22,254 nt of DNA. It comes from VRUG01 sp965372745 (lineage in GTDB: Bacteria; Planctomycetota; Phycisphaerae; Sedimentisphaerales; Anaerobacaceae). A program made the position numbers and the translations under genes. Each line of letters starts with the position of its first letter. Position 1 is the first letter of the stretch. The stretch covers positions 1 through 22,254 of the forward strand of contig CBDVDM010000029.1 in assembly GCA_965372745.1 (NCBI GenBank). Reading direction: 5' to 3'. The notes under the pieces are model-generated. The model searched no databases. It worked only from the letters and a program-made list of their open reading frames with translations, and was not told the origin of the DNA. This document shows, in pieces, positions 15,789-22,254 of this stretch.

Positions 15789-15822
15789 TATGCAGCGTAG
15801 CACGATTTTACGTTTTTTATGC
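15769..15822. repeat. Two 25-bp direct repeats over the rightward promoter (candidate operator)
   Basis: Copies at 15769-15793 and 15798-15822 match at 22 of 25 bases; both begin TAGCACGATTTTA and end TTTTTATGC, with differences only at positions 14-16. The first covers the + strand -10, the second the start of the transcript. Repeat period is 29 bp, near three helical turns, so one protein could bind both on the same DNA face. They do not match the E. coli NikR site (GTATGA-N16-TCATAC), so the binder is not proven. Confidence 0.6.
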
Positions 15823-15864
15823 GCAATGTCAATAGTAAATTAACTTTTTTTGGAGGATTTGGTT

Positions 15865-16887
15865 ATGAAAAACTTGTATGCAGGAAAGAAATTCTTTTGC
15901 TTGGTGATGTTATTGCTTGCTATGAATAGTTTCGTTTATGGCGATACTCACCAGCAGGTACAATCTGTTGACGAGGATGGCTATGGAAACCATCCGGATT
16001 TATTGACCAGCAATAAAGTTACAGTAGAAGGAATAGTTCTTAATCGGCCTGACTATATGTTAGATGCCACTCCTAATGAAGATTATCCTGGCCCAGGCGC
16101 AGGTGCAATGTGGCAGATTTATATACAGGGCGAAGGCGAAGACCACGCCGGTACAGCCGTCTGGATGGGTCAGTGTTATGACCTGGTTCCTGGTGGTGAC
16201 GGAACATATACCGACCCGAATTGGACGTATGAGTTATATCAGCTCAGTCACGACCCATGTACCGCTTACGAAATAAGGCATGGCGACAGGGTCAGAGTTA
16301 CAGGCCTGCTGAAATTCTATAAAGGAAAAACAAACATTAATGAACGGCACAACACCGACCCTGACAACGATATCACCATCGAACTTCTCGAGCCGGCGGT
16401 GGGCCTGCCCCAGCCGGAAGTTGTCACGCTAAGCGAGTTAAAACACGCCAACGACGATTTCATTTTTGACTATACTCGTCAGACCGGCTGTGAATACTAC
16501 CAGGCCCGTTTGATACGAATCAACGACGTCAACATCGTAGACCCAGAAAACTGGGACCCCGATGAGACATTAACAATTCAGGATGCAAGCGGACGGACGT
16601 TCCCTGTAAAACTCGGCATAGGACCTGGTTTTACAGAATTTGATTGCCCATCAGACCAGATTAACATCATCGGTATCCTCGACCAGGAAAGCTCAGGTTA
16701 CACGGTTTGCAAAGATGGATATCGAATTTGGATAATCAATTATGACGGCAACGGCAAAGTACTGACAGACTTCGGATTCCCGAAGAATCGTCTGCCGGGG
16801 GATATTAATCTTGATGGTAAGGTTGACTTCTCTGACTTTGCCGAATTTGCAAATGACTGGCTTGATGAGCACCCTGAAGGCACCTGA
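15865..16887 (+). CDS. Secreted OB-fold-like protein with C-terminal dockerin-like repeat
   Basis: 340 residues from the ATG at 15865, chosen because TGGAGGA lies 7 bases upstream; a TTG 15 bases earlier is in frame but has no ribosome site. A signal peptide (KKFFCLVMLLLAMNSFVYG) is clear. Two OB-fold-like segments follow: VTVEGIVL to GDRVRVTGLLKFYKGK, and a second with YQARLIRINDVNIVD, LTIQDASGRTFPVKLG and INIIGILDQESSG. At residues 312-332 GDINLDGKVDFSDFAEF has the D-x-N-x-D-G calcium-loop of dockerin type I, once only. Such single terminal repeats are common in secreted proteins of Phycisphaerae. Function is unknown; it leads the metal-importer operon. Confidence 0.8.
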   Translation: MKNLYAGKKFFCLVMLLLAMNSFVYGDTHQQVQSVDEDGYGNHPDLLTSNKVTVEGIVLNRPDYMLDATPNEDYPGPGAGAMWQIYIQGEGEDHAGTAVWMGQCYDLVPGGDGTYTDPNWTYELYQLSHDPCTAYEIRHGDRVRVTGLLKFYKGKTNINERHNTDPDNDITIELLEPAVGLPQPEVVTLSELKHANDDFIFDYTRQTGCEYYQARLIRINDVNIVDPENWDPDETLTIQDASGRTFPVKLGIGPGFTEFDCPSDQINIIGILDQESSGYTVCKDGYRIWIINYDGNGKVLTDFGFPKNRLPGDINLDGKVDFSDFAEFANDWLDEHPEGT

Positions 16888-16930
16888 CAGTCTACAATGT
16901 AACAACCACAACAAAAGACATATATGGAAT

Positions 16931-16969
16931 TGTTCTCGGGTAAGCTGTATAATGCAGCGCCAGAGAACA
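16931..16969 (+). other. Stem-loop in the gap before the prepilin-like gene
   Basis: TGTTCTC (16931-16937) pairs with GAGAACA (16963-16969), and inside it GG/CC and GCTG/CAGC can pair around TATAATG. No T-run follows, so it is not a simple terminator. It ends 22 bases before the ATG at 16992. It may stabilise or control the downstream message; no known riboswitch was recognised. Confidence 0.4.
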
Positions 16970-16991
16970 TCTCTATCGTAGGACTCTCTTT

Positions 16992-17708
16992 ATGAGATAC
17001 AAAAAGGCCTTTACGCTGATAGAGTTGCTTGTAATTATCGCCATTATTGCAATGCTAACGGGGGTTTTGATGCCTGCACTCGGCCGGGTACGCGAGCAGG
17101 CAAGAATTGTCGTGGTCAACGCCGAACTTTACGGTATAGGTATAGCTCTTGAGTCTTATGGAATGGACAACAAAGATAAATTCCCCCCTACTCGGGCAGA
17201 CTGCCAGAGCCCAAAACATGCCTATGCTCTGCCGCAGGAGCTGGTGGACAGCGGCTACCTGCCAAAAGGTGAGATAGGCAAAGTGAGATTTGCCAAAATT
17301 GAGGACAGATTTAACAAGGAATGTACCTACAAATACATTGCCGTCGGTCCAAAGTACGACTATCACGGTACGCCGTTCGGTTATCAGCGTTTGTATATAC
17401 CTGAGGATTTTCTTGACTTTAAAAAAGAGGATTGGATAAGGTCACAGTATGACTACTATGAGAGCTTTCCTAAGATTGAAAAAAAAGATTCATATAAGAT
17501 CCCTGAAAAATCACCGGTAACATGGGCCATTTTTAGTTTAGGCCCAGGATGTGATAAACGAATGACTGAACAGGGAAACTTCCCGCTTAAAAAGGGTCTT
17601 CCGGTTCTAAAACGGTTTTGGTATTCACCTAAAGATCACAAAGGTATACTAACACGAATTCGGCTGAAAAAAGGTGGCAGACATATTGGTTCATTTAAGG
17701 GTAATTGA
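16992..17708 (+). CDS. Prepilin-like protein with type IV pilin/type II secretion methylation motif
   Basis: 238 residues starting MRYKKAFTLIELLVIIAIIA: a short basic leader, the prepilin peptidase site before FTLIE, and a hydrophobic helix, then MLTGVLMPALGRVREQAR. This N-terminus is abundant in planctomycete proteomes. The remainder is a polar globular domain rich in Lys, Tyr and Asp (for example DYHGTPFGYQRLYIPEDF) that I do not recognise. AGGA about 8 bases upstream supports the start. It is placed 3 bases before the metal-binding lipoprotein gene, so it seems to belong to the importer operon. Whether it builds a pseudopilus or is anchored at the membrane is open. Confidence 0.82.
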   Translation: MRYKKAFTLIELLVIIAIIAMLTGVLMPALGRVREQARIVVVNAELYGIGIALESYGMDNKDKFPPTRADCQSPKHAYALPQELVDSGYLPKGEIGKVRFAKIEDRFNKECTYKYIAVGPKYDYHGTPFGYQRLYIPEDFLDFKKEDWIRSQYDYYESFPKIEKKDSYKIPEKSPVTWAIFSLGPGCDKRMTEQGNFPLKKGLPVLKRFWYSPKDHKGILTRIRLKKGGRHIGSFKGN

Positions 17709-17711
17709 TAA

Positions 17712-18539
17712 ATGTCGAAGTTAACTTTAACACACATATTATTGTTGATTACAGTCAGTTTCACTTTAAGTGGCTGCAAAGCCAAAAAACAAATACAGCC
17801 TGAAATTGCTGTTGCCAATTCGTATCTGCAGTGCGTGGTCGAGGACCTCTGCGGCAATCAAATGGATATTTTAAGTTTGGCGCCACCCGGAATGTGTCCG
17901 GGACACTTCGACATCTCACCATCACAGGTAAACCAACTCTGCAAATGCAGAATATTGCTTCTTTTCGATTTTCAGGAAAGAATTGCAGATACATTATCGC
18001 GTATTAAAGAAAATGGGCTGAGAATATACACAGTGAAAACCACACCGGGATTATGCGTGCCACGCAGCTACCTTTCTGTTGCTCAAGCTGTGGCTGATGT
18101 TCTTTCAGTAGAGTATCCTGCAAAAAAGGACCAATATAATAAAAAACTAAAATTGATAGAAAAACGTCTGGAGAATCTGAGTAACGAACTTCTTGTAATG
18201 ACGTCAGGTTTGAAGAAAGCCGGTGTTCTGACCTCAAAACATCAGGCTGAATTTTCCGAGTGGCTTGGTCTGGATGTCATCTCCACATTTGCAGGCAGAG
18301 ATACGGAGACGGCTGCTAACGTAAACCAATGTCTCCAGCAAGCCAAAGGAAAATCCGTAAGATTTGTCATAGCCAATAAGCAGGAAGGCACAGGCCTGGC
18401 CGCTGCTATAGCTGAACATCTGCACGCCAGGGTCGTTGTGTTCAGCAATTTTCCTGGTACCGGCAATGATACTGCCGGCTCAGGATTCGACAGGCTTTTA
18501 CTGGAAAACATACAGAGGCTGCTTGAGGCGGTTAAATGA
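17712..18539 (+). CDS. Metal ABC importer binding lipoprotein (ZnuA-like, cluster 9) with atypical ligands
   Basis: 275 residues; signal peptide LLLITVSFTLSGC ends in a lipobox. The fold of the Zn/Mn/Fe-binding family is recognisable from GHFDISPSQV (first His), a long linking helix (QYNKKLKLIEKRLENLSNEL) and KHQAEFSEWLGLDVIS (third-ligand His region). The second His, normally in HxWL/HxYL, appears replaced in GLCVPRSYLS, and the C-terminal Asp/Glu ligand region reads FSNFPGTGNDTAGSGFD without an obvious match. There is no His-rich loop. Cysteines are unusually many (LQC, EDLC, GMCPG, LCKC, GLC, NQC). The metal is therefore not predictable; nickel is suggested only by nearby nikR. It shares ATGA with the ATPase gene. 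Confidence 0.8.
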   Translation: MSKLTLTHILLLITVSFTLSGCKAKKQIQPEIAVANSYLQCVVEDLCGNQMDILSLAPPGMCPGHFDISPSQVNQLCKCRILLLFDFQERIADTLSRIKENGLRIYTVKTTPGLCVPRSYLSVAQAVADVLSVEYPAKKDQYNKKLKLIEKRLENLSNELLVMTSGLKKAGVLTSKHQAEFSEWLGLDVISTFAGRDTETAANVNQCLQQAKGKSVRFVIANKQEGTGLAAAIAEHLHARVVVFSNFPGTGNDTAGSGFDRLLLENIQRLLEAVK

Positions 18540-19336
18540 TGACTGGCACTTGCTTAAAACTTTCAGATACCAAAGTTATACGTTCGGGACGTACTATTCT
18601 CGATGTTGATAATTTGCAAATAAGCTCCGGCCAATTCGTCAGCCTAATAGGGACAAACGGGGCAGGCAAAACAACACTGTTGAAAGTCTTTTGCGGCTTG
18701 ATAAAGCTCAACAGCGGTACTGTTAAATTCGATGATATTGATTTAACCTCGCTTGGCAGCTGGCACAAAAGCAATCTGAGGAAACGTATCGGCTACATCC
18801 CTCAGGCGATGGAATACAACGCTGAATTACCATTTACCGTTCGTGAAGTGGTAGCCATGGGAAGAACAAGCGTTAAGCCTTTGTTCTCAAGGCTGAACTG
18901 TCAGGATTATGAAATTGTTGATTACTGGATTGAGAAACTCGGTTTATCTAAGCAGCGGGAACAGACATTCAGAAGCCTGTCCGGAGGCGAACAGCAGAAA
19001 GCTCTCATAGCACGGGCGATGACACAGCAGCCGGCAGTATTGATGCTCGACGAACCCAGTTCCAATCTCGACTTCAACTGGAAATCTCAGATTGCCAATA
19101 TAGTTGAACAACTTCACCGGCAGATGAAGATTACCATTTTAATGGTCTCTCACGAAACAAATTTACTGCCTTTGAACGTGGAACGAACTGTTCTATTGCA
19201 TGAAGGAAGAATTATAGCTGACGGTAGCAGTGAAGACGTTTTTCAATCCGGGCAGTTCAAGGAAGCGTACCAGTGTAAAATAAAAATATTAGATATTGAT
19301 GGCCGGAAATACGCTGTCACTATGAAAACAAACTGA
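18536..19336 (+). CDS. Metal ABC importer ATP-binding protein (ZnuC/MntB-like)
   Basis: 266 residues with Walker A (GTNGAGKTT), Q-loop (IGYIPQAMEYNAELPFTV), the conserved REVVAMGR segment, signature (LSGGEQQK), Walker B (VLMLDEPSSNLD) and switch His (MVSHETNLLPL). This pattern, especially PFTVREVVAMGR, is that of metal-chelate and Zn/Mn importer ATPases. It starts in an ATGA overlap with the binding lipoprotein gene and is followed by the permease 21 bases on. It energises import from the cytoplasmic side. Confidence 0.92.
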   Translation: MMTGTCLKLSDTKVIRSGRTILDVDNLQISSGQFVSLIGTNGAGKTTLLKVFCGLIKLNSGTVKFDDIDLTSLGSWHKSNLRKRIGYIPQAMEYNAELPFTVREVVAMGRTSVKPLFSRLNCQDYEIVDYWIEKLGLSKQREQTFRSLSGGEQQKALIARAMTQQPAVLMLDEPSSNLDFNWKSQIANIVEQLHRQMKITILMVSHETNLLPLNVERTVLLHEGRIIADGSSEDVFQSGQFKEAYQCKIKILDIDGRKYAVTMKTN

Positions 19337-19357
19337 AATTGTTCGGGTATCAGGTGT

Positions 19358-20158
19358 ATGGATTCATTCTTTTATTTAGTTATATTTGCCGGTGCGATTG
19401 CCGGGGCCAGCACAGGCTTGTTAGGGGTTTACATTGTCGGGATGCGAATGCCTTTTATTGGAACCTGTATTTCACATGCCGCGATGGCGGGGACTATTTT
19501 TGCCTTTCTTGTCGGCCTTAACCCAACTGCCGGAGCTATAGTAGCTTCGGTACTAACCTCGGTATCAATGGCAGCGATTCGGCCAAATAAATCCAGGCTG
19601 GATACAAACGTAGGACTGGCAATACTTTTTTCATTGATGCTTGGTCTGACATTCTTAGGAATGGGGCTGGTGGAGGGCAGCCGGTCAGAAATCCTGGGGC
19701 TGCTCTGGGGCAGTATACTTTTCGTACAAAAAAGAACTGTTGTTGTTATAACGATTATGGCCGTTGTTTTAATGATTTTTACTGCAGTTTTTAATAAGGA
19801 ATTGAAGGTGCTTTTGTTCAGCCGTTCCATCGCCTCGGCGACCGGCGTGCACGAAAGTTTTGTTTATTGTATGTTTTTAGCTTTGTGCGGAATAATATTA
19901 TCAGTCAATTTAAAGATGATTGGCGGGTTGATGATTTTTAGTTTAATCACTAATCCAGCCGCCGCCGCTTACCAGATATGTCATGGACATAAATCGGTTG
20001 TCTTGACCGCAACTTTTTTGGGTATGCTGACAGCAGTAGTCGGTTTTCTGGTTTCATTCTATTTGAATTTACCAACTGGTGCATGTATTGTTGTTGTCAG
20101 TACAATCGTGTTTGCCTCAGCTGTAGCATACCGGGCTATTCTACACAGGAACTATTAG
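19358..20158 (+). CDS. Metal ABC importer permease (ABC-3 family, ZnuB/MntC-like)
   Basis: 266 residues, with about eight hydrophobic segments spread over the whole length. Family features include GAIAGASTGLLGVYIVGMRM near the N-terminus, ISHAAMAGTIFAFLVG (the conserved SHA..G motif), LGLLWGSILFV, and LKMIGGLMIFSLITNPAAAA, the coupling region. It completes a three-gene importer. The stop is 1 base from the convergent siroheme-decarboxylase-like gene, leaving no room for a dedicated terminator between the two. Confidence 0.92.
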   Translation: MDSFFYLVIFAGAIAGASTGLLGVYIVGMRMPFIGTCISHAAMAGTIFAFLVGLNPTAGAIVASVLTSVSMAAIRPNKSRLDTNVGLAILFSLMLGLTFLGMGLVEGSRSEILGLLWGSILFVQKRTVVVITIMAVVLMIFTAVFNKELKVLLFSRSIASATGVHESFVYCMFLALCGIILSVNLKMIGGLMIFSLITNPAAAAYQICHGHKSVVLTATFLGMLTAVVGFLVSFYLNLPTGACIVVVSTIVFASAVAYRAILHRNY

Positions 20159-20159
20159 A

Positions 20160-20615
20160 TTACTGGATTTTGAACTTCGTGTCTAATTTGTAAAGACGCT
20201 TCATCGGAAGATTAAGAATACGATTCGGCTGCAAAGAAAGTTCTGTGCGGATTTGCCCGAGTATCTGTTCAATTCGCTCATTTGATGACGCAATAATTGT
20301 AAACCAGATATTGAATTTGTCGTTTCTAAGATAGCTGTGAGTTACTTCATGGAATTTAGAAATGATTTCGGAAGTCTTTTCTATCTCGTCCGGTTCGATA
20401 CTTATCGCAGCTAAAGTGCTGCTGAAACCGAATTTTCTTGAATTGATACTGACACCGATTCTGCGAATTACTCCATCTGCGTTCAGCTTTTGAACCCTGC
20501 CAAGAAGCTTCTCGCAGGATATCTGCAATTTGTCAGCGATGCTCTGGTAAGGACGACGGAATATTGGAAAGTCATTCTGTAATGCGTTTAAAATCCTGCT
20601 GTCAAGCTCATCCAT
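20160..20615 (-). CDS. ahbA: Siroheme decarboxylase subunit, AhbA/NirD-like (Lrp/AsnC family)
   Basis: 151 residues: an N-terminal AsnC-type winged helix (LDSRILNALQNDFPIFRRPY) and a C-terminal ferredoxin-like domain. The markers FPIxxRPY, DGVIRRIGVSINSRKFGF, VTHSYLRNDKFNIWFTIIA and RILNLPMKRLYKLD follow the siroheme decarboxylase branch and not true Lrp regulators. Such proteins remove two acetate side chains of siroheme to make didecarboxysiroheme in the anaerobic haem or haem d1 routes, usually as an AhbA/AhbB pair. No second subunit, ahbC or ahbD is in the window, so its partner must lie elsewhere. It is 50 bases after alr on the same strand. Confidence 0.8.
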   Translation of the reverse strand: MDELDSRILNALQNDFPIFRRPYQSIADKLQISCEKLLGRVQKLNADGVIRRIGVSINSRKFGFSSTLAAISIEPDEIEKTSEIISKFHEVTHSYLRNDKFNIWFTIIASSNERIEQILGQIRTELSLQPNRILNLPMKRLYKLDTKFKIQ

Positions 20616-20665
20616 ATTTCGTATCTCGTACTGCGTCGGCAGTCCACTAACGGAATTTGAGTTAT

Positions 20666-21886
20666 TTACAGGTTATTGTCTGAGACTACAACCTTGACCC
20701 ACGTCGGAATACTGGTAAGTATTTCATAACAGATAGTCCCGCTTAGCAAGGCCAAAGAATACACACCACAGGGCGATTCGAGTTGATTGTCAATAATGGT
20801 AACCGGCTGACCCAACTGAACATCCGGGACATCTGTAACATCAATTACTATTTGATTCATCGTCACAACGCCGATGACATCGACAATGGATTCATCAATC
20901 CTGACCTTCGAGCGATTTGAAAAGAACCGCCAGAAACCACCTGAGTAGCCTACAGGCAAGACCGCTATTCTGGTTTTCCTGTGGGCAGTAAATTTTCTGC
21001 CATAGCTTACCGTTCTACCTTTGGCTATGGTTGTCATATGTACTATCGGAGCCTCCAGTTTTAAGGCTGGCTTCAGGTCTACAGGCAAAGGCTTTTCAAT
21101 TGTCGAATAACCATAAATTGATATCCCGCAACGCACCATATCAAAATGAGCCTCGGGCATTCTTATCGTTGCCGGGCTGTTGGCTGCGTGAATGATGACA
21201 CTGTCGGTAATATATTGCCGTAATTTTGATATTAATGTTTTAAAACATCTGACCTGTTCTTTTGCAAAGGTTAAATCTTTTTCATCGGCATTTGCAAAGT
21301 GAGTGTAAATACCGGCAAGAACCATTGACTTCGAACTGCAAATATATTTAACAAGTTTCTCGGCATCTTCGACTGCGACGCCGCATCGTCCCATACCCGT
21401 ATCAATATTTACATGGACTTTCAGTTTCGCCGGACTTTTTTTAAGAATTGAATTAACATACTTTGCCGCTTTTATCGAGGACAAGGTACAATGGAAATCA
21501 AATTCAGCACATTGTTTTATATCATCATCAGGCAGGCCCGGATACAGCGGCTCAAGAACAAGTATCCGTTGTCTTTGAACGAGCGCCGCAATATGAAATG
21601 CTTCGTATATACTGGCGACGGCGAAAAAATCAATGTCACTGTCTCTTAAAAAATGCACTACTTCCAATATACCGTGCCCGTAAGCATTAGCTTTCACAAC
21701 AGCACAAAACTTTACATTTTCCTTACAACAGTTTTTAAGCTGCTGAATATTATGGCTGATAGCTTCAGGATAAAGATAGACACATAAATCTTTTCTTTCG
21801 AAAGATTTCTCACCCATTTTTTTGCCTGGTAATAAATTGCTATAAGGCACTAATTGTTTTTTGCGCTCTGCTTCAATATCCAGCAT
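20666..21886 (-). CDS. alr: Alanine racemase
   Basis: PLP enzyme making D-alanine for peptidoglycan. The catalytic lysine lies in VVKANAYGHG, the opposite-face tyrosine in GRTVSYGRKF, and MVRCGISIYG, VNIDTGMGRCGV and IYTHFANADE are further family motifs; the C-terminal domain ends SGTICYEILTSIP. At 406 residues it is slightly long: the first 24 residues are outside the usual N-terminus, and the ATG at 21817 (Met24) is an alternative start. The 21886 start is kept because a good promoter lies close upstream. It fits a planctomycete with peptidoglycan. No conjugation to neighbouring genes is evident apart from the downstream AhbA-like gene. Confidence 0.93.
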   Translation of the reverse strand: MLDIEAERKKQLVPYSNLLPGKKMGEKSFERKDLCVYLYPEAISHNIQQLKNCCKENVKFCAVVKANAYGHGILEVVHFLRDSDIDFFAVASIYEAFHIAALVQRQRILVLEPLYPGLPDDDIKQCAEFDFHCTLSSIKAAKYVNSILKKSPAKLKVHVNIDTGMGRCGVAVEDAEKLVKYICSSKSMVLAGIYTHFANADEKDLTFAKEQVRCFKTLISKLRQYITDSVIIHAANSPATIRMPEAHFDMVRCGISIYGYSTIEKPLPVDLKPALKLEAPIVHMTTIAKGRTVSYGRKFTAHRKTRIAVLPVGYSGGFWRFFSNRSKVRIDESIVDVIGVVTMNQIVIDVTDVPDVQLGQPVTIIDNQLESPCGVYSLALLSGTICYEILTSIPTWVKVVVSDNNL

Positions 21887-21930
21887 TCGTTTTGGGTTCC
21901 AATTAAGACTTTTTCGAATCCATTTTAAAA

Positions 21931-21959
21931 AGTGTAATCGATATTAAATTGCCGGTCAA
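21931..21959 (-). promoter_or_regulatory. Probable promoter of alr
   Basis: On the - strand TTGACC (21954-21959) and TACACT (21931-21936) are separated by exactly 17 bases. Transcription would begin near 21924, about 40 bases before the alr ATG at 21886, which supports that start. Confidence 0.55.
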
Positions 21960-22197
21960 TACTCAAGCATGTAGAAATCATCGTCGCACACGCTCTGACA
22001 AGAACCGTTTTGTGGTATTTTGGGCAAAAGCTCGAATTTTCTTGTCCGATGTCTGCTCCTGCGGGGCCAAAAAACATGGGAAAATCTCTGAGTTTAAATA
22101 AAATATTCTTGACAAATCAGACAGGAGAGATGTAGAGTTGTCGAGTGTGAATTCATGTAAATCAGTTTTCATAGATTTGCAAAGTTAAAAGAGACAA
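21960..22197. other. Intergenic stretch, no convincing gene
   Basis: Together with the alr promoter segment this gives about 310 bases without a supported gene between alr and the right-edge candidate. A 64-codon frame on the - strand (21978-22172) has no ribosome site and no recognisable motif. On the + strand TTGACA (22109-22114) and TAGAGT (22133-22138) stand 18 bases apart, a possible promoter for whatever begins at the right edge. No tRNA, known riboswitch or repeat was recognised. Confidence 0.5.
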
Positions 22198-22254
22198 GTG
22201 GTGAGAGAACTTGTCATATTTCCTGGCAGGTTTTCCCCACTAAAAGACAAAAAA
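22198..22254 (+). CDS. Possible start of a gene cut by the right edge
   Basis: Two tandem GTG codons (22198 and 22201) open a frame that runs to the edge of the window and reads RELVIFPGRFSPLKDKK. The possible promoter at 22109-22138 lies at a suitable distance, but the ribosome site (AAGAGAC) is weak. Only 19 codons are visible. The VIFPGRFSP string is faintly like nucleotidyltransferase starts, too little to name a product. Confidence 0.2.
   Translation, partial: MVRELVIFPGRFSPLKDKK

Noticed and set aside
15850..15864. TTG at 15850 as the start of the secreted dockerin-like protein
   Set aside because: The Shine-Dalgarno TGGAGGA lies after this TTG and fits the ATG at 15865, which also gives a normal signal peptide.
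20160..20615. Lrp/AsnC transcription regulator
   Set aside because: The THSYLR..K.NIWFT and ILNLPMKRLYKLD motifs belong to the siroheme decarboxylase branch of the family.
21978..22172. 64-codon - strand frame upstream of alr
   Set aside because: No Shine-Dalgarno, no motif; likely chance.

Overview
The window reads as a genome segment from an anaerobic or microaerophilic bacterium, most likely a planctomycete of the Phycisphaerae/Sedimentisphaerales type. That assignment is an inference. It rests mainly on the secreted protein at 15865-16887, which ends in a single dockerin-like calcium-binding repeat, and on the prepilin-like protein at 16992-17708, whose N-terminus is of a form common in that group. 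The nitrogenase genes are of the anaerobe ('cluster III') type, and a siroheme-decarboxylase-like gene fits an anaerobic way of making haem. No rRNA, CRISPR array, transposase or integrase was seen.

Region 1 (1-13645, + strand) is a compact nitrogen-fixation cluster: nifH (5' end cut by the window edge), the PII-like pair nifI1 and nifI2, nifD, nifK, nifE, nifN, a short nifB, a thioredoxin-fold [2Fe-2S] ferredoxin, a DUF364-type protein, a three-gene NitT/TauT-type ABC importer, a GNAT acetyltransferase and nifV. Spacing is tight and many neighbours overlap (nifB/fdx, fdx/DUF364, binding protein/permease, permease/ATPase, GNAT/nifV). NifHDK is the enzyme, NifI1I2 its 2-oxoglutarate-responsive switch, NifB-NifEN-NifV make the iron-molybdenum cofactor and its homocitrate, and the ferredoxin probably supplies electrons. 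The importer's substrate is unknown. Two breaks stand out: an interspersed-repeat-like element between nifK and nifE that also supplies the nifE Shine-Dalgarno, and a terminator-like hairpin at the start of the importer's first gene.

Region 2 (13734-14818, - strand) holds tRNA-Phe(GAA), a stand-alone dihydrolipoamide-acyltransferase-like domain that has lost its catalytic histidine, and tRNA-Leu(UAA). The nif cluster abuts the 3' end of tRNA-Phe, a usual position for acquired islands, but no integrase or repeated attachment site was seen.

Region 3 (14921-20158) looks like a metal-homeostasis locus. A NikR-type nickel regulator and a small cupin run leftward. Divergently, a secreted OB-fold/dockerin-like protein, a prepilin-like protein and a complete cluster-9-type metal ABC importer (lipoprotein, ATPase, ABC-3 permease) run rightward. 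The divergent promoter region contains a perfect inverted repeat carrying back-to-back -35 boxes and two near-identical 25-bp direct repeats over the rightward -10 and start of the transcript, a strong candidate operator. The binding lipoprotein lacks part of the usual Zn/Mn ligand set and is rich in cysteine.

Region 4 (20160-22254) has, on the - strand, an AhbA-like siroheme decarboxylase and alanine racemase, then about 310 bases of non-coding DNA. A possible + strand gene begins at the right edge.
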